Source: Alviniconcha marisindica (Eukaryota; Mollusca; Gastropoda; Provannidae). Taken from it: a DNA stretch of 64,000 nucleotides. The notes under the pieces were generated by a model that was not told where the DNA came from, did not search any database, and was given only the letters and a program-made list of their open reading frames with translations. Position numbers and translations under genes: made by a program. Shown here one piece after another: positions 22,601 through 37,400 of the stretch (the first letter of the stretch is position 1; every line of letters starts with the position of its first letter). The DNA is taken from contig JABMCL010000732.1 in assembly GCA_018857735.1 (NCBI GenBank), positions 1,316,001-1,380,000 on the forward strand, read 5' to 3'.

Positions 22601-23741
22601 GAACCTGACTGGAGAAAAATAAATAATGTACGAATACATTCACACATGTTCTAGACCATTTAGTACAATTCTTTGATATTCTACGGACTAAAAGTTCATT
22701 TAAAAAGAATTACACCCTCTTTGGGGTGTTTTTTTCTTTTTAGATGCTACGTGGGATCAGTTTACCGGTTCAGATTTTGAAGCCGCCTTACCGTTGAAAC
22801 GGACAGCAAAACAGTCCCTCCTGAAATTACTGCACAGTGAAACCCTTTAAAAAAGACCACCTTAAAAGGTAAGAACAAAACCGTAATCGTGAGAGAGGGG
22901 TAAACAGCCAGCGACGTTGTTTGATGCGGCTTGTCTAGCTTTGTTACGAATGAAAACAGCAACGACGGTGGTCGTTTACAATCGCTCCAACGCTTAAGAG
23001 GGGCTAGTATCATACTTAGAGCTTCGCTGGTGGAAATGTTATGAAATAATGTTTACCTCCATCCATCCCTTCCTATAAATAAAAATCTTTACACTTATAA
23101 GGACGCATGGCCTAAGTTGCGATAAGGAAAAACAGTAGCAATGCAACAGGAAAAATGAATGGTCCTTGTGCATAAAGAGGATTAGTATACGTTCCTTAGA
23201 AGATGGTCTTTTCGTTCAGGTTCCACTGTTTTTCACGAGGTGTAACTACTTTAGCTATGTTCTGGAAAAAAAAGTCTGTGGAAAGGACATGAACATGGGT
23301 TTTGTGTCTTGCCCAACAAGTTGCCTCACAAAGTGCTTTCTCCAGTGTGCAAAACGACCATTTACAGACGAGTCATACAACTGCGATGAGATTTGGTTTA
23401 CGTGGTTCTTTCTCTTTTTCTTCTTCTTCTCCATCGTATGTTTTTCTGGTCAAACTTTATGTTCAACTACCGCCTCATTGCCTCGAAATAATTATATGGC
23501 AGGAAAAGCAGCTTCTCGGGCGAACACCAAGAAATATTTCGAAATGAAACTTCTGCCATTGTCTTCGCTTACACACTGGGTATTCTTCTGGATGCTCCGT
23601 GTGAGGTGAAATGAACAGAGAAAACATTACTATAATTATTCAACTGTCACCCTCGAAATGTATGAGTTAAACCGTTTTATTCGTTTATGTCGCTGTTTTG
23701 CATAGAAATTCGGATAGGCGCTTTGTCAGGCAACTTAAACA

Positions 23742-23807
<66 letters not shown>

Positions 23808-26800
23808 ACACGCACACACACAACCCCATTTCCGTGAACAAAACAATCATGAAATCAAATGATATAAGCATGATATTAACAGGGAAACATTAAAAAAGTA
23901 CATGCATAAGAAACACACAAAAGATGTGAAACTTGGCTGAATATCGATGGAAAAGAAAAGTCAATAGAAAATTCCCAAAGAAAAGGAAAAAAATATATAT
24001 ATAAAAAAGGCACTCGCTTGGAGAGAGAGAAAAAAAATGAACTGCTACAGAAAATTTAAAACCAAGCCAATTACTAAGTTCACAGTTCACTTGGTTCACA
24101 GTCTGAACCTCAGTGATCAAGATGTTACGATTGTTTCTGGTAAGTCTGTGCATGCAGGAAGTAAGTTGGGTATTTGACGCCCAGTCAGCCAGAAGCTCGT
24201 TAACCCTAAAATGATACACTCTAAGCTAAAAGTGGCATTGTATGAGTCTTGTTTCTCATGTGAAATATTTGTAAAGAATGCCCTTTTTCTTCTTCTTCTT
24301 CTTTTTAATCCCTGCAAACACTGCTAAGTTTGAAAACTTTCGGTTTTCCATAAAATCAGGTGTTATCAATGAACTTGGCCCTCGGGCAGTAAAGGCCGTG
24401 TAAAGAATAAAGGGCAAAAAAGTATTTAACAGAACCTGACGTGGAAGAATCCACGGGTGTAAAAATCTCAGTCTGGAAAAGCCAGGCGTTGGGCCCCGAA
24501 ACAGTTTAGTTGGTTTTTGGTTCTTAACGTCCAGCCTACCGAATAGGGTTACCTCAGGAAGAATCACACAGGTAAAAAAAAAAAAAAAAAAGAAAGAAAG
24601 AAAGAAAAAAACACCAAAAAACACACACCCCAAAACAAACAAACCCAAAGAAGAAGAAGAAGGGGGGAGAAAAAAAAAACGAATTTTGCATGTTAGGACG
24701 TAAAGTTACCCGCTGCATATAATGACGGCATCATATTCCTCCGTCACCAAGTTGCTTCTGTCGGTGACAGGGGCTGACGTCACTTTCCACATGTGACTGT
24801 GACCGGTCCGGCATGATCCTTTGGGAACTCGGAAGGGCTCAACGCTGAGAACAGACCTCTGAAACTGCAGGGCAAAAACAAATGTTTATGAAACAACAAT
24901 TAGACGTCTAGCTGGGTATGGTACCCATGAAAACAAACATCTAAGTGGCTATGGTACCCGTGGAAACAAACATCTAGCTGGCTATGGTACCCGTGGAAGC
25001 AAACATCTAGTTGGCTATGGTACCAGTGAAAACAAACATTATTTTCCAGCTCTCTTCTACACTAGACGAAGACCATGTGTCGAAAGCGCTTGTGTTTTTA
25101 ATTGTTCTTTATGTGTCGTCGTACAGGTGAGTACATTTCTCTAGAGCTGTTCTACTTAAACATCTAACTGGCTGTAGTACCCGTGAAAACAAACATCTAG
25201 TTCACTGTGTTACCCGTGGAAACAAATATGTAGTTGGCTATGGTACCCGTGAAAACAAACTAGTTGGCTGTGGTACCTGTGGGAACAAACAGCTAGTTGT
25301 TATGGTACCCATGAAAACAAAAATCTAATTCGCTGTGTTACCCGTGGAAACAAATATGTAGTTCTCTATGGTACCTGTGGAAACAAACATGTAGTTGGCT
25401 ATTGTACCCGTGAAATAAAACATGTAGCTGGCTATGGTACCCGTGAAAACAAACATCTGTTTGACTATGGCACCTGACCTGTGGAAACAAACATCTACTT
25501 GTTATGGTACCCGTAAAAACAAGCATCTAGTTGGCTATGGTACCTGTTATGGTACCATGGTACCGGTGGAAACAAACATCCAGTTGTTATGGTACCCGTG
25601 AAAACAAACATCTAGTTGGCTATTGTACCTGTGAAAACAAACATCAAGTTGGCTATGGTACCCATGGAAACAAGTATCTACATGGCTATGATACCAGTTG
25701 AAACAAACATTTAGTTGGCTTTGGTGCCCGTGGAAATAAACATCTCGTTGGCTGTGGTACCCATGAAAATAAGCATCTACTTGGCTACGATACCCGTTAA
25801 ACAAACATCTACTTGGCTATGGTATGTGTGGAAATAAACATCAAGTTGGCTATGGTAGACGTGAAAACAAACACTGAACTAGATGCGGCACTTACAGAAA
25901 CACATCTAGTTCGCTATGGTACCTGTGGGAATAATATCTATTCAGCCATGGTACCTATGGAAATAGACATCTTGATGTTGTCTGTGGTAATAGTGGAAAT
26001 ATATTAAACACCTTGGTGGTGATGGTCCTTTTGGATACAAAGAGAACTGAATGCTGTGAACACGTGGAAAAAGAGACACTTTGGTGGTTGTGATACCTGT
26101 GACAACAAAGACATCCGCTGTAGTACTTACCTGTATGTGCTGCAGGAGGTTGAAGTTTGTGGAGTAATTCCTCAGGTACTGGAGAACGTCGCGATGACTG
26201 ACAAATGACGGCAGACTCTTATCAAAGTCGTAGTCCGGAAATGACATTACTTCTTTGGGTAAATTGGTCCTGAAAAGAAAGAATTTTTTTTAAATGTGTG
26301 TATGAGAGAGAGAGAGAGAGAGGGGGGGGGGGGAGAAAAGAGAGAGGAGAGAACAGAAAAAAGGAAACTAAACACGACTGGTTAAATTGGTCCTATGCAA
26401 ATGAAGTCGGATTGAGTAGTACATCTACATGCAAATGAAGTCGGACAGTTTAAACAAACAAAAAGCGACCAGAATTTAGGATTTTGACGCTTCAGGTCGC
26501 ATTTGCCGCTGCAAATTTTACGCAAGTTTTGAGGCTTTTAAAAATAAAATAAAAATATAAAAAGGAAGATCTATATATATTATGATGATTTTGTAGCCCC
26601 GTTTTCGCAGCAGCGAAAGTGCACTTTGAGCGACAAACTTTGCAGTCCCAAGACCTAAATTGTGGCGGTGACCGCCAGTGCCATACGTGAAGGTGCTGGA
26701 AAGGGAGGCATGGTGTGTCGTCTGGTAGGTTATTCAAGTAACTTTTTATTTTTTACGCCCAGTCAACCAGGATCCGTATCGTGAATGTTACGCCAATCTG

Positions 26801-27128
26801 TGATAATCGCGCACTAGTTACAAGCTCATTGTAACTGGACGACTTCTCTGCAAGCTTCCCGTGATGATACAGGATAAACACGGGGAGCTTGCAGAGAAGT
26901 CGTCCAGTCAAGTCAAAAAACTTTAATTATCCCTCACAGGGCAATTCAGCTGAACTAATATAAGGCTCATTAATTTAATTTATTTTAAAAATGTAAAAGG
27001 AACGCCAAAACATTTACGTTTACGACACTCATAAACAAGTTATACTGGACAAAAATCCATAATACAAATATAAAATATCACACAAATTGTAAACGGGTGC
27101 GTACTCATGTCACACCAGCGCGCGCGCG

Positions 27129-27197
<69 letters not shown>

Positions 27198-30100
27198 AGA
27201 AGCCATGCTCCTCTTAACATCCCCTCCCGCCCCCCATACTCTTAACCTTACCCCACCCCCCTCCACACACACACATCAATATTAATTCTACATCAACTGG
27301 ACACATATACATTACCCAGACCTAATCAGACAACCACCACACATTCAAACAATACAACCTAGATGCAGCATACATACTAGCTTAGCTGGCACAGAGAGCT
27401 GACCATGCCCTGATGAGGAGTCGAACTGCTGTGGGGACAAACGAGTTCCCTCTCCTGTTGGTTTTGCATACCAGGGAGCGGAAACGACGTTCATGGGGCA
27501 AGCGTTCGAACTCCCCACACAGGGCATGGTCAGGGTCCTTCATAACAAAGTGTACCTTGAGCAACATTTGTTGATCACAGAACAAAGACAGACTTCTAAC
27601 TTTATCACAGATGATTTTGGAACCAACATTTGCAATTCTTTGTAATGTATGTCTCTGCTTAACATAAAGATTATGAAACCAGCAAATAAAGGAAAAAGTT
27701 ACACACTTTCAATAAAGAGTTATAAAAGCTTTAAAATAGTTGGATCAAAATTAACAGATCTGACCTTCCGCAGCAGATGGAGTCGCTGGTGCCCTTTCCT
27801 TGTTTAAATCCCACTTTAGTGTCTTCAAAAATTGTACCAAGGTACTTATATGGGTGGACTATTTCCACAGCTTCACCATGTATATGGATCTCCCCATGAG
27901 TGTGCCCCTGTCTCCTGAAATCAACTATCATCTGTTTAGTTTTGCTCATATTCAGGTCAAGGTACGACACATCACACCATTCTGTGAAATCATCGAGAGC
28001 CGCACCATGACCATCCTACGTTCCCTGAAGGAGAGAAAGTAAAGCACTGTCATCAGCAAACTTAACTAAGTAACTATTCTCTTGGTTACTGCGGCAGTCG
28101 TCAGTGTACATAATGTAGAGTAGGGGAGAAAGGACACACCCCTGGGGGGATCCAGTACAGGTGACAGCTCGCTCTGAGGACAACGTGTTCACACACACTT
28201 GTTGACATCTGTTAGTTAAAAAATCCACGATCCACAAAACAAAGTCATGCTGAAGACTAAAATGTTAAATCATCTTCTGAGCTAAAATGTGAGGTTGCAT
28301 AGTATCAAGCGCAGAAGAAAATCAGCAAAGAGGATTCGAGCATGAGACTGCGGCCGCTCCAAGTGTTGTACAATCTATCAAAAAAGGAACATTTGGCACC
28401 GTCAACACCCCTTCCTGCCCTGTAAGCAAACTGTAATGGGCTCAACAGCAGAAAGAATGAATGACTTCATAATCTTTTCCAGGGTTTTCATCACAAGTGA
28501 TGTTAGGGCGACAGGACGGAAATCATTGAGCTGTTTTACGGTGGACTTTTTGGGGACAGGAATAATAGTGGACATTTTCTAGGGAGTAGGTACAAAATGT
28601 TGGTCTATGGAGGCCTGGAAGAGTTGTCGAAGCACGCCACTGAGCTGATCAGCACAAAACTTCAAAGTTCTGCCATCAATACCATCAGGGCCCGCACACT
28701 TATTTACATTAATTCCTGTCAACAATCTGTTCACAAACTCTTCCTCAATTATAATATTTCTATCAGGTGACAAGGACTATTTTACCTCTAACAGATCTGT
28801 GGAGAAATCATGCCTTTCAAATCTGGTAAAAAATGTTCAACTGGTCTGGCAATTTCTGGTCATTCACCCCCTATACTAACCCTTGACCTGTTCACATCAA
28901 CTGCTGCGTTAATAGAAGCCATGCTCTTCGTTCCCTTCCAAGCATCACGCACTGAGACTACCACCCATAAACTTAGACTCAATCTTAGTTCTGTACACAC
29001 CCTTTGCCTTCCTTACAGCTAGTTTCACCTCTTTATTTACTTGTTTCTTTTCATCTGCTGAACCATGGAAAAACACCCGTTTCTTTTTGTTCAAAGCATC
29101 TTTCAGGTCCTTAGTTACCCATGGTTTGTTTGGAAACATAGTGATCTGTTTAGTTGCATCAACATATCAACACAATGTGTAACATAAGAAGAAATCACGT
29201 CAACAAGTTCATTCAGATCGGAAGTGGAATCATAAAACATCCGCCAGTCAGTACAATCAAAACATCCTCTCGAACAATACTTCCAGCAGTCCAACACTTC
29301 ACAGTTTTCACAATCTGCTTCATGCGTTTAACCAAAGATTATAAATGTAAAGACCAAAGATTATAAATATAAAGACTGTATTTATAATCTTTGGTTTAAC
29401 TACTGGCCTGTACTTCGGGGCAAGAGGAACACTGTTGTGGTCAGCAGTACCAAGGGAAGGTAACGCGGCAATCGACCTGTACGCATTGGGCACCGTGCCA
29501 AAACACAAGTCTAAAGTTCTGTTATGACGCGTCGCACGGGTTACGTACTGGTGATAGTTCTTAAGAGTTTTGTCCATCTTAATTAAACTGATTAAAGTCA
29601 CCGAGTATGAACGGCTTCGGGGCATCCGGAAATAACGAGTCCAGTCTATGAATGCTACCTGACAGGAATTCGCTGCCCTAGACGCATTCGCAAGTGGGTG
29701 AATGTACACGACTGTAAAAACAAACAAAAAAACAAAAAACAAGTTGGGGGAAAAAAGAAAAATAATTTTACAGGTCCAACGTAAGACAATCTGAGGAGAG
29801 ACGGTCCATGATCACATTCCTAGCCTCGTTTTCCGGCACCTTAGGATGTCGTAACTGACCCAGTGCTTGGTATTTGAGTCTTTGACCTCGCTCACTCAGT
29901 TTCGAAGTCACCTATTTCCTTGCTGACCCACATTCCAGACAGCAACTAGTGGCCTACCATCTGATTGCCTCCGTTGGCCCCGATTCGTTACGCCATAACC
30001 TCGGAAACTAACAGCTGTCCGCCGGGACGGCCCACGCTGGTTACACCATACCGCCTCGGAGAATAACCGATATCTGCCAGTACGCGTAGCTGGGACGACC

Positions 30101-31384
30101 CACGTTGATTACACCATACCCTCGGAGAATAACAGATCTATATCTGCCAGTACGCATAGCAGGGGTGGCCCACGTTGGTTACACCATACCCTCGGAGACT
30201 AACAGTACACACATCAGGGACGGCCGTCCAGTAATCACTGCTGGATACGTTATGGCGTATACAGCCACAGGCGCAGCGGACGAAAAGAGGGCAGCCGAAA
30301 GCTGCAAAAACGAGCGGCAATTTTGTCAGCGCAGTTGAGACTTGTCGCCGAGAATCTCCATCCTTTTCTTGCAGCTGCAGAAGTATAAAGCTGTCTTTGC
30401 ATGGGTGCGTTTGCAGCGGCAACTCTGTGTTGCAAATTCTGCAAACGTGCACTACTGCAGCGACAACAGTCTACAGCTAAAACTCGCAAAATTTTGGCAG
30501 CGAGCGCCAGTGATAGGCCAGCACTGGGTCTGGCTATGCTGTAGCCAGCTGTTGCAGAAATTAATGGGCAACCCCGCCGCTTGGACTGTGAACTGGATTG
30601 TGTTGCTAACCGCGCCTGCTTGCTAATCCAGTTGTTATTATATCTTTAAAGTTATAGATTCAATTTATTTCTACGTTTAAGCATCCTAAACGCCGTGTAA
30701 AAATGGCTGCTCTAATGCTGCCATTACCAACAAAGACTACTTCTGATGAGAAAAAGAAAACTTGTACGGACCGACGCCGTCCCAAGTAACACTGAAGGCC
30801 AGAAATGATTCAAGAAAATTTGAATTCATGCATTAAGACACATCATACGAAACACAGACGGCGAAGAGGAGACAAGAAGAGTAAATATGCAGGGTCATAG
30901 GTCACTGAAATCTGCTACAATTGCAGAGAGCCGTTCGAACCTGAACAGGCTGTTGTCACGCGATGTCCAATCCGATGTCCAATCCGTCATGCGCGTTACA
31001 TTGCTGGTAAAACAACGGCCTTTCCCGATCTAAAAATAAACACAAGCCACTAGCTCAGTGTTTGAGTGGCTATTGATGACTCGTGCATGTGGAAGGAGAA
31101 CCGGACTTATGGACTTTTTATATATATATTTTTTTTTTAGCAAGTAGGGATTGGAACTATCCGCCTTTGAATTATTTGCTCATTGTGCGTAATTATGGGC
31201 CCTGGTCTGTTACTGTCCTATCTAGAACGCCTAGCCTGAAGGGTTCCAGCAACTTGAAAAAGAAGAAAAAATTGTAGTAAACTTTTCGAAGAGGTCATTC
31301 CGCTTTCGGTGTCAATTTTCCGAGGGTGTTATTCAATTTTTTGAATGTGCCTGTTCTTTCCGGGGGCGTTATTCAACTTTCTGA

Positions 31385-31456
<72 letters not shown>

Positions 31457-34400
31457 CGAGTGAGTGTTTTCAGTATGAAACATAGTTTCTCTCTCTGGTT
31501 TTACCATGTTATGAACTGGCAGCAACTGTATTTCGTGCCAGCTAGAACACGAAACATATAATATTGTTGAACGTGTGTACTTAGGTCTGGTACACATGAA
31601 GTACAAATTGCCCTGCAGGGCAAGGGTTAACGGTCATGAGGTCCACAGGCAAACTGCCACGTGGCACGGAGAGCGAGTCCTTCACACACACGTCACTGGC
31701 ACCGTCCATATTGACACACAAGTGGAACTGACTGATCACCTGCATACGTGTGTGTAACGTCATCTACAGTGATTCACAAGTGACAACCGCACGGCAGCCG
31801 TAGCCCGGTAACCACATGCTTTCCGCAAGCGTTTGTCCTTTAAAACTACGAGAAACGTCAAAATTCGTTCGTTAACCTCTTTTCCCATGTAGTTCGATCA
31901 CTACATAGAGTACTTCTTTTCCGCCATTGCGACCTATAGCAACAGCTATCACTAGTAATGTGTAGCCTACTTTCAGTATCGCGCTTCGCCAAACGCCCCA
32001 CGGCATCAACATCCGGCTTAGAGCGAAGGGGGAACACTCCTGTAAAATCCTGAAATAGGAACTGTCTATGGATCTAGTACGGAACTTGATGCTGTCAAGC
32101 CTAGCACTTTTCAAGCCGATCTTGGGCACTACCGACGTACCTCGTGTGCTCACTCGTGACCACCTAGTAGCCCCAGACCAGCAGTGTCTCGCACATAATT
32201 ATGTGCCAACGTGTACTCAGTAGTGACAGACCACGTGTAGGTAAACTGTTCTGCCCACGATTAGCTCTACGGTTTGAAGGGCTCTTTGTAGCTAACGTCG
32301 GCATCCGGAAACGTGTTACATCCAACGGGAGGATTAAAAGTACAGGCCAAGTTCAATAGGTTAATCTGGCTGCACCGTGGGCCGAATTATGGTAACCTAT
32401 AAGTTTATGACCAGGCAGAGAGGAAACAGAATAAACCTCGGGGAAAATACAAGGGATAAGAACAGGACGCAGGGCCATTCAAATGTTAGGTACTCACTTA
32501 GCCACCGAGTCAACGGATTAATTCACTGATTCTTAATATTTATAAAGCACGGTCCACCGCGAAGGCCATCGGCGTCTGCCGGTTAATCGACCAGAACCCA
32601 CGTTTGAAAGCAGCTGAAAAGAAAGCAACCACACTGCTTGTTTTAAATCAGGAACTGAAGCAACCGAGAAGATCCCGAAGGACTGCTGGGGCACAGCGAA
32701 CCCCATCGAGCAGTACGGTAGGTCCACAGACGTTGAATAATATTCATATTCAGTCAGTCTGTGGGTATGGTCAGTGTTGGTAACCGAGCCAAAACCAACA
32801 CTAGCTGCCTGCAAAAACTACAACGTGCAGGACCGACTCACCACTGAAGGCACGGAAAAACCAATACGGAAAAGGGAGAGGTTGCGCAGACAGACCTTGC
32901 CGGCATAATATATGAAGAAAACGCCGCACTATCACAAAGTGATAATTAAGCCTTGACATCCAGTGCATACCAAATTCAGCAGTCTGACTGAGAACACGGT
33001 GGATTAAGACGGCTTCAACCACTTCTGGTCAGAGCTCAACATTAACTATGAATGGAGACCTGCTTTAAAGTTGAAAAGAGGCTAAACTCGGGCAGACTTT
33101 GAGGCACCGAATGAAGTTCAAGTGTCGCTTTACAGCCACAGAGACCATAAGGACACCTCGACTTTCACACAGCTCCTGAGCTCTGCACCGGATCATCTAT
33201 AATTATTATTATTATGTTGCAGTCTATTCAGAAGTTCCAAGTGTGGAATACTCCTACCAAGCACCTTCCAGGCGAACTAAAGTCCTGAGGATAGAAATGG
33301 ATTACACTACAGCTACAACTCGTTACAGGCAGTGGACGAACGTCTATACGTATGGATTTTCATAAGGAAATGTCCATACTAGAACCGGCGGAATAGATAT
33401 AAGATGGAAGATGAAGCACTGACACCAAGGGAAGTCTTCACTAGCTGCAAGACGGTGAAATCTGCAGCGGATGGATGACAGCACTGGCAACAGGGGGAAC
33501 TTTCACCAGCTGGCAGACGCAGCAGCTGGCATAGGAAGCAAAACATACTCTGTCAATGAAACCAAGTCTTCTTCGTAGACTGCTGGTGGAGTTCATGGTC
33601 TCCAAAGTGCAAGAACTGAGCAGCAAATCAGACAAGAACTAAGCGATCTGACAAGAAACTGAGTCGAGCATTGTTCTGCAGTGGAGCCCATCCTGGGTGG
33701 GATCTCCGGCAACGGCATTGCAGACTCCGGTCCATTAGCCCTGATATAACCCTAGGTGACTGACTGGGCTCAAAGCACCATCTAACTCTCCAGTGCTGAC
33801 AGCTGACTTGACCGGCAGGCTACAGCCGTCCAGTGTCGAACAGAGAGGCAAAAATACTCTTTCACAACTGAATCAGAACAGCGAGAAACAGGACCGAATG
33901 CTGAAAGTGGGATGTTCCCATGCACGCCCTCAGCAATACCAGCTAGCCACGATTGTATTTTTTTTTAGCACCACGTAACGGGCCTGGCTTCTGTCCTTTA
34001 GTAAAAGTGACCCTTGTGGGGCGTCAGAACCTGAACGAGTTTTTCTAGAGGTGACCTTATGCGGTTGACGGGACGCTACAATTCCAAGGTTTAGCTAACG
34101 TGAACGAGCAACAGATAGGATGGGGGTGATATTTTACAGGAGTGTCCCCCCTTCGCTCTAAGCCGGATGTTGATGCCGTGGGGCGTTCGGCGAGGCGCAA
34201 TACTGAACGTAGACTACACACTATTGGTGATAACTGTTGCTATTGGGCGGTTCAGGCGGGGTTGTTAACTCCCTTGACTTTTGCCAGGCATCGCTTAAGT
34301 CCCTTGTCTGGTTTTACTTCCGGTGCGTACTTTCTTCACAATGGAAAGCAGTGAAAATGAATTTGCGAATTTTACACTGCCTACTTTAGAGGTATCTTTT

Positions 34401-37400
34401 GAGGCCTGTGGTCAGAATGTGTCTGGCAACAAGCAATAACTTGTTGCTTGTGCTATAGGATGCCCCAAAACTTTTTTTCACGAACTCGCGATTTTCTGGT
34501 CAGCCCCAAAATGACGCAACCCTCCATCGCCTTTCCCCGGTAATTCTTGCAACTGCAACAGTGGTGGCATTTGTACTGCTTCGGAATTCCAGGTTCAACT
34601 TCCATTATTATACACAGCGTGAAGCAACGCCTACTCAGAAATTGGCCCGGAAGTGACGCTGCGACCTCTCGCGACTTCTTGCGCGAAAGATTACGAAGGG
34701 CATTCATTCGTGCAAACCAGCTTCACTGAACCGCCCAATAGGTCGCAATGGCAGAAAAGAAGAAGAAAAAAGGGGGGAAGAAAAAGAAGAAGAAAAAACT
34801 ACAATTACATTCTAACGTTATACATCGTTATTTATTTATTTGTAATTCAGCAAAAACACGGAACCCCAGAATTTGATTAGAATAACATTATACAGTCGTT
34901 GCGTCTTCTTTTTGCGTTTACTTAAATACAATAAAATATACATAATTGGTTTTTTTAATTCGAAATAAAAAATAAAGGGAAGAGTTTACCTGTGGAGAAA
35001 ACAGAAATGCTTAAGCTCCGTTAATCTTGCATCCATTCATGTTGTTGGTAAAGAGGCAGGAGTAGAATGTGCGAGCGCATGAACATGAAGGATATATTCA
35101 GGGCAGGTTTAGAATGTGGATTAAGATACGGGACCTGCCTTTTGTTCCTTAGTTCAAGTGACCAGTACATGGCCGGGGACGGTAACTGAATGAGCAACAC
35201 ACAGGAGGTTATTCAATTTTGTGTTCTGGATTCTGGAACTGGATATTGATCATTTGCTGCCCTCTGCAGACTCCAGATGGCTAAAGTTTTGCAATTCGGT
35301 TTCTCTCTCTCTTGGACTTGGACAAGATAAGGTTCTGGGAGCAGCAGAGGAACAAGGCAAGGTTCTGGAGAGAAGCAGAGAGACAGGACAAAGTTCTGGA
35401 GAGTAGCCTGGAGACGAGACAAAACAAGGTTCTGGGAGTAGCAGAGAGAAAAGACAAAGTTCTGGGAGTACCAGAGAGACAAGACAAGGTTCTGAGAATA
35501 GCAGAGAGACAAGACAAAACACGATCCTGGGAGTAGCAGAGAGACAGGACAAGGTTCTGTAGAGTAGCAGAGAGACAAGACAAGGTTCTACAAATAGCAG
35601 AGACAAGGTTCTGATTAGTAACACGGACAGACAAGAAACGACAAGGTTCTAGGAATAGCAGACAAGAAAAGCTTCTGAGAAGTAGTAGTGAGACAAAACA
35701 AAGTACTGGGGACTGACTGACTGAACTTTAATTACACAAGGATAAAGGTTCAGGCACGAATACCTATTGGGCAACCAGTCCTTGAAACAATTACACAAAT
35801 CTAAACACTTATATAATATATATGAACATGGAAAAGAAAAAAGAAAAGAAAAAATAGAGTATCAATCAAAATAATCATAATAAGATGGGAAAATGTACTT
35901 GCATATACATATAGTATAAAATATACACATTAAAAATATATGTATAACATACTACTTCTGAACCATTTGTGGAGCTGTGTTTTGAAGCTGGTAAGTGAAT
36001 TGCATGATTTTATTTCAGTTCGAACAGCATTCCAAAGCGATACGCCTGAAAATGAGAAGTTAGTTTTGAAAAGGTCTATTCTAGGTTTGGGCAGAGTTAT
36101 GAATCGAGATATGACGCGAACGTTGGAACAAAATAAAAAGATGTTTATGATTCGGAGGCGCAAGATTTCTGCGTGCTTTGAATACTAACACTGCCTTATT
36201 GAACATAAGCTTGTCCTTGAGCAGGAGTAGCAGAGGGACAAGGTTGTTGGAAGCAGACAGTGCCTGGTTTAGAAGGCAGAAGGAATGACTGCAGTGCAGC
36301 TCTCGCCAAGTGACACACATCTGAGCTGCTGCAAGTTTTCATCGATTGCGGGTGCAGTCGGCACGGACGGTCGTGCCTTCAGCGCCATTTGCGGACATGA
36401 TGGCGCTTCATTTCCGTTTACACTGTTCATGCAATATTTTTCCACCTAGTGAAGCGACTGGTCAGACGTTCGATTTAATTCACATCGTTTAGTTTGTTGT
36501 TGTTTTCTCCCAACGAATTGGGCCTTGGAATGGGACTGAATGCTTTGGAAACTGAACCTGCATTATAGAGGGACCAGTGTACATTAGTTTCTAGACAAAC
36601 TGCTGGCTATGAATGAGTAGTATGTGTCAAAAGCAAGACAGCCCCACCCCCCGACCCTCCCGCCTCATTTGTTTTGGTAAAACATACAGTTTCTGTTATG
36701 TTCCATCCAAGGGGTGCAAAAAACAACAAAAACCTAGTGGGGGGGGGGGGGGGGGGGAATGAATGGACACAGACGCCATCTTCCAGGATATCATGTGTGT
36801 GGTCCGGGTCACAAATAAAGGCTTATGTACGAGTTGTCTCATCGAGGATGACGGGAACCTTGATACGTTGAGCTAACAGGTGAGATTACAACTGCTGACC
36901 CCCAAACAGATTGAGATCAGCTGACACAACGCCAGCTAGGCCAGTGACGGCAGAAAGCTTATAATTTTATACGTAAATGGGTTACAGCGAAATAAGAAAA
37001 ACAAAATTGTGTAAGTTTTGTCATCGCTATCGAGTCTTTGACGAACTGGCCACGACAAAACTTACACAAAGAGTTTTTCTTTTTTCGCGGTACTACCACG
37101 AAGAAAACCCACTGTGTGAGCTAGTTATTACACGTAATTATGTACAGAAAATCAGGCTAGTATGGAATCAGCTTTACAATCAGTCTTCGTTACAGCCTTT
37201 TTACGCTGTGCCGCTGAATGTGCACTAGCATTTAACAGGAATTAGTGCCATATTCGGTGTCAAATTATCCTCATTTCTTGTCTCTCTCTTTTTTTCTACA
37301 TAGACAAACACGAGGACAAAGAACACACTTAGCTAACAGCGTGTACAGAAAGCGAAAGAGAATTTTTTTTTTTAGTCACTGTTCTGTGTGGTGTATCCGA

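Larger units (their letters stand above)
26909..29742 (-). mobile_element. LINE remnant (CR1/L2/Rex1-like), endonuclease through reverse transcriptase
   Basis: Minus-strand reading, 5' to 3': an endonuclease C-terminal region (29640-29405: [37 protein letters not shown]); a linker ([19 protein letters not shown], 29130-29070); then reverse-transcriptase blocks [15 protein letters not shown] (28700-28656), [20 protein letters not shown] (28540-28475), [20 protein letters not shown] (28160-28100), [14 protein letters not shown] and [20 protein letters not shown]. The 3' end has CCCTGTGAGGGATAATTAAAG. Frameshifts and missing segments show it is inactive. It lies in FMO intron 1, same orientation as the gene. 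A related 3' tail occurs at about 48495-48540. Confidence 0.88.

Noticed and set aside
24256..24648. 130-residue minus-strand ORF with a hydrophobic start
   Set aside because: The hydrophobic and lysine runs come from A/T homopolymers inside FMO intron 3.
25338..25804. 11-residue repeat protein on the minus strand
   Set aside because: Lies within FMO intron 2 and follows from a 33-bp minisatellite period.
35213..35634. Overlapping Leu/Ser/Cys-rich frames over 100 residues
   Set aside because: Three minus-strand frames are open at once across a minisatellite, the sign of repeat composition rather than coding.
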